Shown in pieces: positions 10,445-18,831 of a DNA stretch of 64,000 nucleotides. The number at the start of each line of letters is the position of its first letter. Position 1 is the first letter of the stretch. Source of the DNA: a virus; the IMG/VR virus record IMGVR_UViG_3300036668_000241, positions 1 through 64,000 of that record; one strand, 5' to 3'. Under the pieces are notes generated by a model. That model was not told the DNA's origin. It saw only the letters and a list, made by a program, of their open reading frames with translations, and did not search any database. The translations under genes were made by a program, and so were the position numbers.

Positions 10445-12913
10445 TTATCTGACAAAGACTGCTAGACCAGTGAACGTTCTATTGGCTGCGCCATTAGAAG
10501 TAACTCCCTGGTTATACCAATTACCATGTGCCCGCCACTGGTTGTTAGTTGTGTAGCTAAAGCCGATGCCTCCACCCCATCTGCCACCTACAGTACTTGT
10601 TCCACCCATTCCGATCATGGAAACACCGTGGCCAGTTACAAGGTTTGATGTAGAAGTGCTGTAGCCGCCTGTTATGTAGCTATTTATAGCTCCGTAGTTA
10701 TTGGCTCTATCCGAAAGAGTCTTAAATCCAAAAACTGTAGGGACTTGTGACTGAAATTGAGCAACACTAGTTACAGTTTGAAGTCTACGAACCCACGAGT
10801 ACTCTTCTTGGGTCACTGTTGGGAACAGCCACTCATCACCATAGGTACTGAGGTTTGTTCCCCCTGTTACAGATCTCATATTTGGAATGGTTGAGTTATG
10901 ACGCCATCCAAGTCTTCTAGAGGCGTCATTAATTGAAACAACCATTATGTCGTTAAATGGAAGTTTGTAGAACAGCTTGCTGAAAGAGTCTACGTCATTG
11001 AAATTGGCATTACTAGCATCCGTAAATAGTGTTTCAAATGACGCATCTGAGTTCCATGCCCAGCCGTTCCAGTGAGGGGCAAAGGTAAACCCTGCTCCCA
11101 CTCCAGAAACTCCAACACCGAGACCAGCAATACTATTTGTGAGGAGAGTACTACTAGACAGTTTCATAACCTGAGTCCAGCCGCCACTTTCAAGGGAGAA
11201 GTTGCAATAAGTTTGATGTGCAACAGAGCTTCCGACTGGCTTAATCCAGTAAGCACCATCTGGTGCGGTTGGGAATACCTCAAGAATGTCTACCGCACTT
11301 GCAGCTGCTCTAGCTTGTGTAGTTCCATTAAGAACAAATCCTTTTTCATCTGTAAGTCTTACATGTACAGAGTTATATACTCTATCTATGTAATAGTAGT
11401 TAGAAGGAGACTCTACTGTAGTGAATGCCCCACTAACCGGATAATTGTATAGGACCATATCTGATTCTTCAAAATCATGTCCTGGGACCGCAAGTATGTT
11501 TCTATCAAGAGATACCGATACCGAAGCAAATGTCTGGGCACCCGTTCCCCCTGATGCGCTTGTGATTGTCGTTCCACCAGGCTCATCGGAGACGTTAATA
11601 ATGGTTGTTGATGGGTTTGTTGCTGTGACCCAGTAAGTGGTGTTGTTGGTTAGCCCTGTAGCAGCAACACCTGTAGTGCTATAAAAAACCATTTGGCCTT
11701 CAAGCCAGTCTGTTGCAGCACTTAAAGTAATGTTTCCTAGACCTGAAATAGAAGAAACAGTAAATGAATTTGATGCAGAGTTATCTCCATCAAACTCGTA
11801 AGCTGTTCCTCTAGTAAAACTTACGTTTGTTTGATTTTCAGTAGATTCATTATTTCCAGCAAATGAAGCTGCCAAGTCTGCTATTTGAAAAATTCCAGAC
11901 ATATTTGACGTTATATCTATTGCATCACCATCTGGTACTTGACTAACTTGAAAAGTTGAGTTACTCGTCCCGAGAGTGTTATTAGTCTTTAAGAAGACAA
12001 CACCTCTAGGATTTTGTTGAAAGTATCCAGAAGCGGAAGTCAGGTCATAGGAAAGAGCAGATCCAACAGAAAGACCATTAAAGTTTTCAGAAGTGTGAGC
12101 TACGGTAACGCTATCCTCTGACGTATTTACTCCGGCCACAGCGCTTCCCACAGAGGAAGGACTGCTGGATGTTCTGTTTGTAAAGTTGTAGTTTTCCGAA
12201 GCTACGGTATTAGATCCGTCAAAAGTTCTAGCCGTTGAGTTATTTGATGCATCAAAAGTTTTTGCTTCTGTGTTAGTAGCGTCAAACTCTTGTTGAATAG
12301 TAGAGTTTAAGTTCAAGAAATAGAATGGAGTGTTTGGTCCAAAGCCATGTGGACTGTCTGTTCTAACTGTCAAAATGGAAGTTGCTTCAGCGTCTGTAAC
12401 AATTCCGTCAGAGTCAGAAATTCTTACCTGAGAGCCTTGAAAGAATTCTCCAGTAATAATTGCTGTGTAGAGGTCCTCAATGGAAGCTGTAAAAAATTGA
12501 TTTTCTTTGGCTAGATATGTAAAGGTTCTAGCAGTAGGAACCGAATTAATAATATATGAACCGTCTGCCGTTAAAGATTTAGTACCTGAGACGTTAATAG
12601 GAATGCCTACTGATAACCCATGATCCAAGGCGGTGCTAATAGTAATTTCTCTAGACCCTTGAATAGTTACAATAGATACAATATTTGGGATAGTGGTATC
12701 ACCGGACTTTGAAAAGAATGAGGGAGTGTTGTTGATGAGTTCAACTGTTTCCCACTTAGTAGGCTGAAGGCCGTACTCGAAGTCAGTATCAATAAGGTTT
12801 TCGGGAGTAGAAACTCTAAGCTTTGTTACAGGGTCAATAAACTGTTTAGGAAAAGTTATTTCACCGCCTGTGCCCCCGCTGCCTGACGAATTTCCACCAA
12901 GAAAACCTGGCAT
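10445..12913 (-). CDS. Tail adhesin with a C-terminal fibrinogen-like domain
   Basis: An 822-residue protein. A Gly/Ser-rich N-terminus (1-20) is followed by modules of the same HGL..G..I type as the giant downstream protein. Around residues 210-240 an 11-residue unit FDASNxxAKT is repeated three times. From about 548 to the end the sequence looks like a fibrinogen C-terminal or intelectin-like fold: DGAYWIKP, then YCNF...GGWTQVMKL, aromatic-rich segments and a closing FTGLAVFVR. In animals and some bacteria this fold binds sugars or acetylated groups, so a receptor-binding tip is plausible. Only one Cys of the usual disulfide pair is evident. The start is supported by coupling to the tiny upstream frame, whose TAA lies 2 nt away. 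Confidence 0.85.
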   Translation of the reverse strand: MPGFLGGNSSGSGGTGGEITFPKQFIDPVTKLRVSTPENLIDTDFEYGLQPTKWETVELINNTPSFFSKSGDTTIPNIVSIVTIQGSREITISTALDHGLSVGIPINVSGTKSLTADGSYIINSVPTARTFTYLAKENQFFTASIEDLYTAIITGEFFQGSQVRISDSDGIVTDAEATSILTVRTDSPHGFGPNTPFYFLNLNSTIQQEFDATNTEAKTFDASNNSTARTFDGSNTVASENYNFTNRTSSSPSSVGSAVAGVNTSEDSVTVAHTSENFNGLSVGSALSYDLTSASGYFQQNPRGVVFLKTNNTLGTSNSTFQVSQVPDGDAIDITSNMSGIFQIADLAASFAGNNESTENQTNVSFTRGTAYEFDGDNSASNSFTVSSISGLGNITLSAATDWLEGQMVFYSTTGVAATGLTNNTTYWVTATNPSTTIINVSDEPGGTTITSASGGTGAQTFASVSVSLDRNILAVPGHDFEESDMVLYNYPVSGAFTTVESPSNYYYIDRVYNSVHVRLTDEKGFVLNGTTQARAAASAVDILEVFPTAPDGAYWIKPVGSSVAHQTYCNFSLESGGWTQVMKLSSSTLLTNSIAGLGVGVSGVGAGFTFAPHWNGWAWNSDASFETLFTDASNANFNDVDSFSKLFYKLPFNDIMVVSINDASRRLGWRHNSTIPNMRSVTGGTNLSTYGDEWLFPTVTQEEYSWVRRLQTVTSVAQFQSQVPTVFGFKTLSDRANNYGAINSYITGGYSTSTSNLVTGHGVSMIGMGGTSTVGGRWGGGIGFSYTTNNQWRAHGNWYNQGVTSNGAANRTFTGLAVFVR

Positions 12914-12915
12914 TA

Positions 12916-12981
12916 TTAGATACCTCTTTCAGTCAGTGCGTAAACGGTGAAGGCGTCTAGCCAACGCTTGTATATCTTCAT
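12916..12981 (-). CDS. Possible 21-aa leader peptide
   Basis: An ATG frame encoding 21 residues (MKIYKRWLDAFTVYALTERG plus I) fills almost the whole 72-bp space between two fibre genes. It stops 2 nt before the ATG of the 822-aa adhesin, and the adhesin's Shine-Dalgarno lies inside it. This arrangement would suit translational coupling. Its own Shine-Dalgarno is weak (AGGTG about 12 nt upstream). It may be a real micro-gene or just spacer; I do not recognise it. Confidence 0.3.
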   Translation of the reverse strand: MKIYKRWLDAFTVYALTERGI

Positions 12982-12985
12982 TAGA

Positions 12986-13636
12986 TTATACACCTAACCA
13001 CCATGAAGTACTTATCTTATAGTTACCTTGACCGCCTGCTGGCCCCGTTGGACCGGCATTACCTCCAGCAGCTTGAACAAACACTCCTTCAAAGTAAACA
13101 TATGTAATACCAGTACCTGTGTCAAACCAAGCGTCACCGTTAGTTGCAGTATCTAAAGAAGGTTGTGTGGGGCTTGCTGTAAATTTTCCGGGAGGACCCG
13201 TTGGGCCTAAAGGTCCTGGTATGTCAGATGCCGCACCTGTTGGCCCGAGAGGTCCTGTAGCTCCGCGAGGGCCAGTGGGTCCAATCGGTCCAGTCACTCG
13301 AGAATCAGCACCCGTAGGTCCAGTTGAGCCAGTTGGTCCTTGCGCTCCTGTTGGCCCGAGAGGTCCTGTGGAACCTCGCTCACCTTGTGATCCTGTAGCT
13401 CCAGTTGGTCCTGCTACTGTGGAATCGGGTCCAGTAGGTCCTTGAATTCCATCAGGACCTGTTGGACCGGCTCCACCTGTTGCACCAGTAGGTCCAGTAG
13501 CACCTTGTGGGCCGGTAGGACCTAAAGGAGCCTGTCGAAGAACTTGCCAGTAAGTGCCATTATAAACCCATGTGCTGCCACCAGAAGTAAACTCCTCGCC
13601 TAATTCGGCGGGAGATGGAAAGTCAATGGCGGGCAT
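12986..13636 (-). CDS. Short collagen-like tail fibre
   Basis: A 216-residue protein with three parts. The N-terminal cap ([20 protein letters not shown], about 1-35) recurs in three other fibres of this block. A GPTGPQG collagen-like stalk covers about 38-150. The end carries the [18 protein letters not shown] module and a short hydrophobic tail. Compared with its paralogues it lacks a long C-terminal receptor domain. The gene follows a 55-bp leader holding an A/T-rich promoter candidate. The cap is presumed to attach the trimer to the virion; the stalk probably forms a collagen triple helix. Confidence 0.85.
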   Translation of the reverse strand: MPAIDFPSPAELGEEFTSGGSTWVYNGTYWQVLRQAPLGPTGPQGATGPTGATGGAGPTGPDGIQGPTGPDSTVAGPTGATGSQGERGSTGPLGPTGAQGPTGSTGPTGADSRVTGPIGPTGPRGATGPLGPTGAASDIPGPLGPTGPPGKFTASPTQPSLDTATNGDAWFDTGTGITYVYFEGVFVQAAGGNAGPTGPAGGQGNYKISTSWWLGV

Positions 13637-13658
13637 CTACAAGCCTTCCTCTACTTTT

Positions 13659-13676
13659 GGATTATAAATATTGTAC
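13659..13676 (-). promoter_or_regulatory. Candidate late promoter upstream of a collagen fibre gene
   Basis: On the minus strand the sequence GTACAATATTTATAAT lies about 25-40 nt before the ATG at 13636. A near copy (GTACAATACTTATGGT) precedes the 1788-aa fibre gene, and GGTACC lies close to both. The shared word and position suggest a late -10 region, but no convincing -35 box is present. Confidence 0.25.
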
Positions 13677-13691
13677 TATAGGTACCAAATA

Positions 13692-13865
13692 TCAAGTAGG
13701 ATATTCGGGGCTAGCAAATCCCATATTTAATTTATTTGTCCAAGATGTCGCCCAGGTGCTGGCAGCTTCTTCCGACTCCCAGGGGCCGCTTTGATCAATA
13801 AGACTGCCGTCTGAGTATACCTTGCATATAGGTGGATTTCCTGTTATTTGAAAAGAATATACCAT
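13692..13865 (-). CDS. Small phage protein of 57 aa
   Basis: Reverse translation gives a 57-residue protein starting MVYSFQITGNPPICKVYSDG and ending FASPEYPT. An AAGGA Shine-Dalgarno lies 6 nt before the ATG, and the gene begins 9 nt after the stop of the propeller gene. The text 'ITGNPP...VYSDGSLIDQSGPWESEEAA.TWA' resembles small proteins I have seen beside tail-fibre genes of aquatic phages, where DQSGPWE is the conserved heart. The function is unknown. Its placement suggests a virion component or fibre-assembly factor. Confidence 0.7.
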   Translation of the reverse strand: MVYSFQITGNPPICKVYSDGSLIDQSGPWESEEAASTWATSWTNKLNMGFASPEYPT

Positions 13866-13874
13866 ATCATTTCC

Positions 13875-14789
13875 TTAGAGTGAGTACGCCATTTTCCCAG
13901 AGTCACCGACTGCTAGGGCATAAGTATTCGTAAAAAGTAAATCATTTATTTTTGTAGACCCAAATGTAGAAGATCTTAGTGTCCAAGACTCTCCTGTAAA
14001 TGAAGTTCCAAGTTTTCCGCTAAATCCTGCAACAATTGCGGATGAACTTTCATCTATACCTATCTTTACCGTTCGTAGTCCTGACACGTTAAAGGCGGTA
14101 GGAGCAGGTGACTGTACCCATGAGGTTGAGTTGGATGAGTATCCTATTTTTCCTGTATCTCCTACAGCTACATAAAAATTTTCAGAACCATGTATAGAAT
14201 ATATATTTGTTACAGAAAATGAAGAATTCCTTTGAGTCCACAAAATACCGTTAGTTGACGTAGATAACTTTCCTTCATTTCCTACAGCCAATACTGAAGA
14301 ACTTCCAGAGTGTAAAGATCGTATAAAACTTGTTCCAAACGAGGAAAGTCTCATAACCCAGTTCTCTCCATCTTCAGAAGTAGCAAGCTTTCCGCTTCCT
14401 CCTACTGCAACCCATAAATTGTTATTTTCGTAAAAACTAACATCAAGAATAACGCTGGACCCAAAGGAAGAATTTACCTGTATCCAAGTAATTCCATCTT
14501 CAGATATTGCCATTTTTCCTGTACTACCCGCCGCTATGAACTTTCCATCACCAAAAGCAACTGTATATATCGAACTAGTCCCAAAAGATGAAGTTCTTTG
14601 AGTCCATGTATCTAGATTTGCCGCTGTAGCTAGTTTTCCACCAGCTCCAACTGCAACAAAAATGTCATTATTTGTAGCAACTGAGAAGATATTGGACGTG
14701 TCAAAAGTTGTAATAGCTACCTGATTCCAAGAAACAGGGGTGAAAGGAAAAGGAATAGATGCCGATATGGGGTGGGTAGAGATCAGCAT
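13875..14789 (-). CDS. Beta-propeller (Asp-box-like repeat) virion protein
   Basis: A 304-residue protein made almost entirely of six or seven repeats of about 45 residues. Each repeat reads roughly V-A-V-G-x-x-G-K-L-x-x-S-x-D-G-x-x-W-x-x-R-x-S-S-F-G. The S-x-D-G-x-x-W element resembles the Asp-box of sialidase-like propellers and of photosystem II assembly factor-like folds. It therefore probably folds as a six- or seven-bladed propeller. Sialidase catalytic arginines and a Tyr/Glu pair are not apparent, so binding rather than hydrolysis is more likely. The ATG directly follows the TAA of the upstream collagen fibre, which suggests co-translation and a partner role. Confidence 0.8.
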   Translation of the reverse strand: MLISTHPISASIPFPFTPVSWNQVAITTFDTSNIFSVATNNDIFVAVGAGGKLATAANLDTWTQRTSSFGTSSIYTVAFGDGKFIAAGSTGKMAISEDGITWIQVNSSFGSSVILDVSFYENNNLWVAVGGSGKLATSEDGENWVMRLSSFGTSFIRSLHSGSSSVLAVGNEGKLSTSTNGILWTQRNSSFSVTNIYSIHGSENFYVAVGDTGKIGYSSNSTSWVQSPAPTAFNVSGLRTVKIGIDESSSAIVAGFSGKLGTSFTGESWTLRSSTFGSTKINDLLFTNTYALAVGDSGKMAYSL

Positions 14790-16457
14790 TTATACCACCA
14801 AACTACCGGTCAAGATCCACTGATTTGCTCCCAATTTTATCAAAGAAGCAACCGCGTACCGAGCTTTAGTGACTAGCCTTCCGCCTTCAGAGAATACAAA
14901 AACTCCCGATCCTGCAGCTACAGTAATTTGTCCAATACCGAGCTGCAAAATAACAATCTGTGTGCCAATAGGAAAGTTATATCCTGAATCTGGTTGGACT
15001 GTGAGATTCACACCAGAAGAACTATTTATCTTTACTAGTGACGCTGCGTCAGCTTCTCCTAAAGTGTGAGAAGAAAAATATGTATCTCCAAGAAGTTCAT
15101 AGAACGGAGGCCCTGTTGGGCCAGTGACAGTAGACGCCGGTCCGGTAGGTCCGGTTGGCCCTAAAGGACCTGCAAGAGTAGACGCCGGTCCGGTAGGTCC
15201 GGTTGGACCTAATGGACCTTGCGAACCAGTAGGGCCAGTTACAGTACTTGCAGAACCAGTAGCACCTGTTGGACCGGTAGGTCCTCGATCTCCAGCAAGA
15301 GAAAATCTCCAAGCATTATATACCCCAGATCCTGCAAAATTATCAATCGAGACAGTTATATCTGTCCCAGTTATATCTGTAATTACACCTTCCATATAGA
15401 TAGTTGGCGCATCATCATAAGAGACTCGTACTCTATTTGCTTCTGCGTACGCTCCAACAGCTCCAACGGAAAAAAGTTGTAGTCCTACACCAATAGTTCT
15501 GTTTGTTGTTGAGAAAGTTACGTTGTAGTCATTACCTCTAGCACCAGTAGATCCTGTCGGACCTGTAGGTCCCGGTCCTCCTTCAGGTCCAGGTACAGCT
15601 GATGCAGCACCCGTAGGTCCTGTCGGACCTGTAGAACCACGGATACCCGCGTCTCCTTGGGGTCCGGTTGGTCCTAAAGAACCAGTTGGTCCAGTTGGTC
15701 CGGTTGGGCCTCCTGACGGTCCTGTAGCTCCACTAGGACCAGTTGGTCCAGTTACTGATGCACCAGTAGGTCCAGTAGCACCTTGCACGCCAGTAATACC
15801 TACGAAACCTCTAGGCCCTGTTGGTCCTGTAACAGTAGAGTTAGCTCCTGTAGGACCAGTAGAACCTAAGGGTCCTTGTAATCCTTGGTTTCCTTGGTCT
15901 CCCTTATCACCTACTGGACCAGTTGGTCCTCGATCACCCTGCGGTCCAGTGACACCTTCAGATCCAGTAGGTCCAAGATCTCCTAATGGTCCAGTAGGAC
16001 CAATAATTGATGCACCTGCTGGGCCAGTTTGACCTCTAGCACCTATGGGGCCGGTAAATCCTGTAGGACCTGTTGGTCCTGCAACAGTGCTGCTCTCCCC
16101 TGACGGTCCCGTGGGGCCTGTCGCTCCAGGAGGTCCAACGTTACTTGATGCCGACTCGACCCAAGCGGCGCTAGTTCCGTCATCGTAATAAACAAAAATT
16201 TGACCAGTTGCAGAGTTAAACCATGCATCTCCACTGCCTGGATCGGAAGGAGGTACGTCAGATACTATGCTGAAATTTCCTGTTGATCCCGTTGAACCCG
16301 TAGGTCCAGTTACATTTGATCCAGCTCCAGTAGGTCCTGTAGGTCCCACCACTGTAGAAATGACAAGTTGCCACGCAGTTCCATCCCACTGCCAGCTCTG
16401 AGAGCCAGAGGTGAATACATCGTTAAGGTTTGGAGCGTTAGGAAAGTCGATAGCCAT
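14790..16457 (-). CDS. Collagen-like tail fibre
   Basis: 555 residues. The [20 protein letters not shown] cap (1-35) is shared with neighbouring fibres and leads into long GPTGPTG/GPQG stalks. These are interrupted by a [19 protein letters not shown] module (about 75-110) and by a beta insert starting [20 protein letters not shown]. Residues 452-555 form a compact C-terminal domain ([20 protein letters not shown]... to WILTGSLVV). It resembles the domains that close several phage fibres, with a motif about resolving a constant level and an ANQWILTG ending. It is presumably trimeric and receptor-facing. Confidence 0.85.
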   Translation of the reverse strand: MAIDFPNAPNLNDVFTSGSQSWQWDGTAWQLVISTVVGPTGPTGAGSNVTGPTGSTGSTGNFSIVSDVPPSDPGSGDAWFNSATGQIFVYYDDGTSAAWVESASSNVGPPGATGPTGPSGESSTVAGPTGPTGFTGPIGARGQTGPAGASIIGPTGPLGDLGPTGSEGVTGPQGDRGPTGPVGDKGDQGNQGLQGPLGSTGPTGANSTVTGPTGPRGFVGITGVQGATGPTGASVTGPTGPSGATGPSGGPTGPTGPTGSLGPTGPQGDAGIRGSTGPTGPTGAASAVPGPEGGPGPTGPTGSTGARGNDYNVTFSTTNRTIGVGLQLFSVGAVGAYAEANRVRVSYDDAPTIYMEGVITDITGTDITVSIDNFAGSGVYNAWRFSLAGDRGPTGPTGATGSASTVTGPTGSQGPLGPTGPTGPASTLAGPLGPTGPTGPASTVTGPTGPPFYELLGDTYFSSHTLGEADAASLVKINSSSGVNLTVQPDSGYNFPIGTQIVILQLGIGQITVAAGSGVFVFSEGGRLVTKARYAVASLIKLGANQWILTGSLVV

Positions 16458-16469
16458 TTTCTACCTATC

Positions 16470-17141
16470 TTAAAGTTGAGCTTCATATTGAAACTGGACA
16501 AGAATTTTATCATTAGCACCAAAAACAAATGGTGTCTCTGACGCTGCAGGAGCTCCTTCATCAAAAGTAGATGCTTGACTATGCATCCACATTTCTACTC
16601 TAGAATTATTGCTTTGATTAAAAATACATGTGCCAAAATATGAAATTCCAGGTCCTTCATCTCGCATAACAACTTGACCTAAAGGTTGATAGTTATCAAT
16701 CACTGCAAGGGTTGGTATTGAAAGGAAATACGTTCCAGAGCCTCTAGAAAAACCTATAGTTCCAGCAGTTACTCTAATCTCTCCAATAATTAAAGAGCCT
16801 ACAGCAATGTATCTGCCAGTAACTGCAGAGTTTCCTAGAGTTGGATTGGTAGTATTGGCAGTCCATTGGGGTGTGTAGTTCTGCCATGGAGAAGTTGTAA
16901 ATGTTCCGGCGGGTCCAATTGCACCCGTTGGGCCAGTAACCGTTGAAGCTGGTCCTTGAGGACCTAAAGGTCCTGTCGGCCCTCCAACTGTGGAAGCTGG
17001 CCCGGTTGGACCTAAAGGACCTGTTGGCCCTACGGCGCTTGTTCTCACAAGTCTCCATAAAATTCCACTCCACACATATGTTTGTGTGTTGTATACGTAC
17101 TGTTCCCCTATTTCAGGAGAGCTAGGAAAGTCTAATGCCAT
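16470..17141 (-). CDS. Short collagen-like tail fibre with receptor-type C-terminus
   Basis: 223 residues from the ATG at 17141, preferred because AGGAGG lies 9 nt upstream. An in-frame ATG at 17165 would overlap the upstream gene. The cap is ALDFPSSPEIGEQYVYNTQT, followed by a short collagen stalk (about 38-80). The C-terminal domain (about 84-223) opens with NYTPQWTANT and contains GRYIAVGSLIIGEIRVT. This beta domain is a diverged relative of the ends of the 544-aa and 1788-aa fibres. Confidence 0.85.
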   Translation of the reverse strand: MALDFPSSPEIGEQYVYNTQTYVWSGILWRLVRTSAVGPTGPLGPTGPASTVGGPTGPLGPQGPASTVTGPTGAIGPAGTFTTSPWQNYTPQWTANTTNPTLGNSAVTGRYIAVGSLIIGEIRVTAGTIGFSRGSGTYFLSIPTLAVIDNYQPLGQVVMRDEGPGISYFGTCIFNQSNNSRVEMWMHSQASTFDEGAPAASETPFVFGANDKILVQFQYEAQL

Positions 17142-17154
17142 GATTGTCTGCCTC

Positions 17155-18789
17155 CTATCCTGCATCCGCTATAAATGATCCGGAAATATGTAAAGTAGAC
17201 GCAGTAGTAAGAGTTACTGGATTTGTACCTGTTACTGCGGTTTTTATTCCGTTAGTTCCAGCATACCAAAGGGTCATAAAAGCTGACCCAAACTCGATGG
17301 CTCCATAAATAAGGTACTCTTCAGCTCCGTTATCTATACTTCCAAGAATTGTTTCTCGAGTAAATCCATCTGGAAGGAATGGAAGAGTTAAAGAGTACTG
17401 CCCTGTACCAAAATTGGTAACGTTAGTGAACACTATATTTACTCTAAAATGAACTAAATTACCTGTTCTAATCCAAACACCAGATCCTGGAGTTCCTAGG
17501 AATGTAAGACCTGTACCACTCCACTGGGGAGTGTATGTATTTGATGTAGGGCTTCCTGCTGGGCCCGAGGGACCGGTAGGGCCTGTAGGTCCTTGCTTAT
17601 CAATAATGTCAATTACTCCAGCATTAGCTAAGTCGGTCACATCTTGATACAAAACTTGACTGGGAGCGTTTAGAGGAACATCATAGATAATTACTGGATC
17701 AGAGTCAGTAAGATTTCTTCCAAGAGTCGTGCTGTTGTTTGTTGTTCCAGGAATTGAAGAAGTATTTCCTGAGTTAAGTCGTAAGGCTACCGAGTTAGTT
17801 AGCAAGACCGCCGAAGCGTCAAAATAAAGTCTTTCTCCTCTAACTGCAACTAAAGTTGGGTTAGGCTCTGCTACTCCTTGAACGTTAAACTGAGACTCGT
17901 TAGAAGATACTAAATATGACACGCCACCTTTAGGTCCGATTGAACCTGTAGGTCCTGGAACGGTAGAAGGTTGCGTTGAAGTTGGGCCTGTAGGTCCGGT
18001 TGATCCGCTCGGTCCAGTAGGTCCGGGAACAATACTGTCTGCACCGGTAGGTCCGGTTGGCCCTGTAGGTCCGGGAACAGTGGAGGGGGCTGTGGAAGTA
18101 GGTCCTGTTGAACCAGTGGGTCCAGTCGATCCAATAAGAGCTCCGGCTTCAATCCATCCGTTACCTTCTGTAAAAATAAAAATAGTGTTTTCGTCGTAAA
18201 TAACATAAAAATCTCCAACATCTGGAGTTAAAATCCCTAAGTCCTCTTCAAAATCTTGATAAGACTGATAAAAACCTTTTGCAGTACTTCCAAGTCCCTG
18301 AGGTCCTGAAGGTCCGGTTGCACCCGTAGCTCCAGTAGGTCCTATAGGTCCTCCAACCGTTGAGTCTTCCCCAGAATCTCCCTGAGGACCAGTAGGTCCG
18401 GTTGCACCGTCAGTACCATCTATTCCGTCTGGGCCAATTGGACCAGTTGCTCCGCCAAACTCAGTGGACCCCATCTCAATCCAGTATCCATCGTAAAAGG
18501 CATACAAAGCGCCATCTTCTGAGTTAAACCAGACGTCACCTTCAGCTGGGTCTAATGGGGGGATGTTTGCTGCAATAGCAAATTCACCTTGCGGTCCAGT
18601 AGGACCAGTGGGGCCCGTAGGCCCGGTTGGTCCGGTAGATCCTGTGGGCCCTGTAGGTCCAGTAGGACCTGTGGGACCGACCACTTGTGATCTAACTACA
18701 TCCCAAGTTGTTCCGTCCCACGACCAACTTCTACCACTGACGGTAAAAACTTGACCAACTGTAGGAATGTTAGGAAAGTCAATAGCCAT
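17155..18789 (-). CDS. Collagen-like tail fibre with YTPQWSG-type C-terminal domain
   Basis: 544 residues: an [20 protein letters not shown] cap, two collagen stalk stretches, a [20 protein letters not shown] module near 80-105, and a second module ([18 protein letters not shown]). A mixed beta insert follows, starting [17 protein letters not shown]. The C-terminal domain of about 130 residues starts [10 protein letters not shown] and contains [17 protein letters not shown]. The same NFGxGQYxLTLPF signature ends the 1788-aa protein, so the two probably present related receptor-binding tips. Confidence 0.85.
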   Translation of the reverse strand: MAIDFPNIPTVGQVFTVSGRSWSWDGTTWDVVRSQVVGPTGPTGPTGPTGSTGPTGPTGPTGPTGPQGEFAIAANIPPLDPAEGDVWFNSEDGALYAFYDGYWIEMGSTEFGGATGPIGPDGIDGTDGATGPTGPQGDSGEDSTVGGPIGPTGATGATGPSGPQGLGSTAKGFYQSYQDFEEDLGILTPDVGDFYVIYDENTIFIFTEGNGWIEAGALIGSTGPTGSTGPTSTAPSTVPGPTGPTGPTGADSIVPGPTGPSGSTGPTGPTSTQPSTVPGPTGSIGPKGGVSYLVSSNESQFNVQGVAEPNPTLVAVRGERLYFDASAVLLTNSVALRLNSGNTSSIPGTTNNSTTLGRNLTDSDPVIIYDVPLNAPSQVLYQDVTDLANAGVIDIIDKQGPTGPTGPSGPAGSPTSNTYTPQWSGTGLTFLGTPGSGVWIRTGNLVHFRVNIVFTNVTNFGTGQYSLTLPFLPDGFTRETILGSIDNGAEEYLIYGAIEFGSAFMTLWYAGTNGIKTAVTGTNPVTLTTASTLHISGSFIADAG

Positions 18790-18831
18790 TAGTTTCTACC
18801 TTTCTTTCCTAAATTTATTATTATAGCTCTA

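Noticed and set aside
11072-11452. 126-residue plus-strand frame in the fibrinogen-like adhesin
   Set aside because: It is antisense to a clear minus-strand domain and lacks a ribosome binding site.
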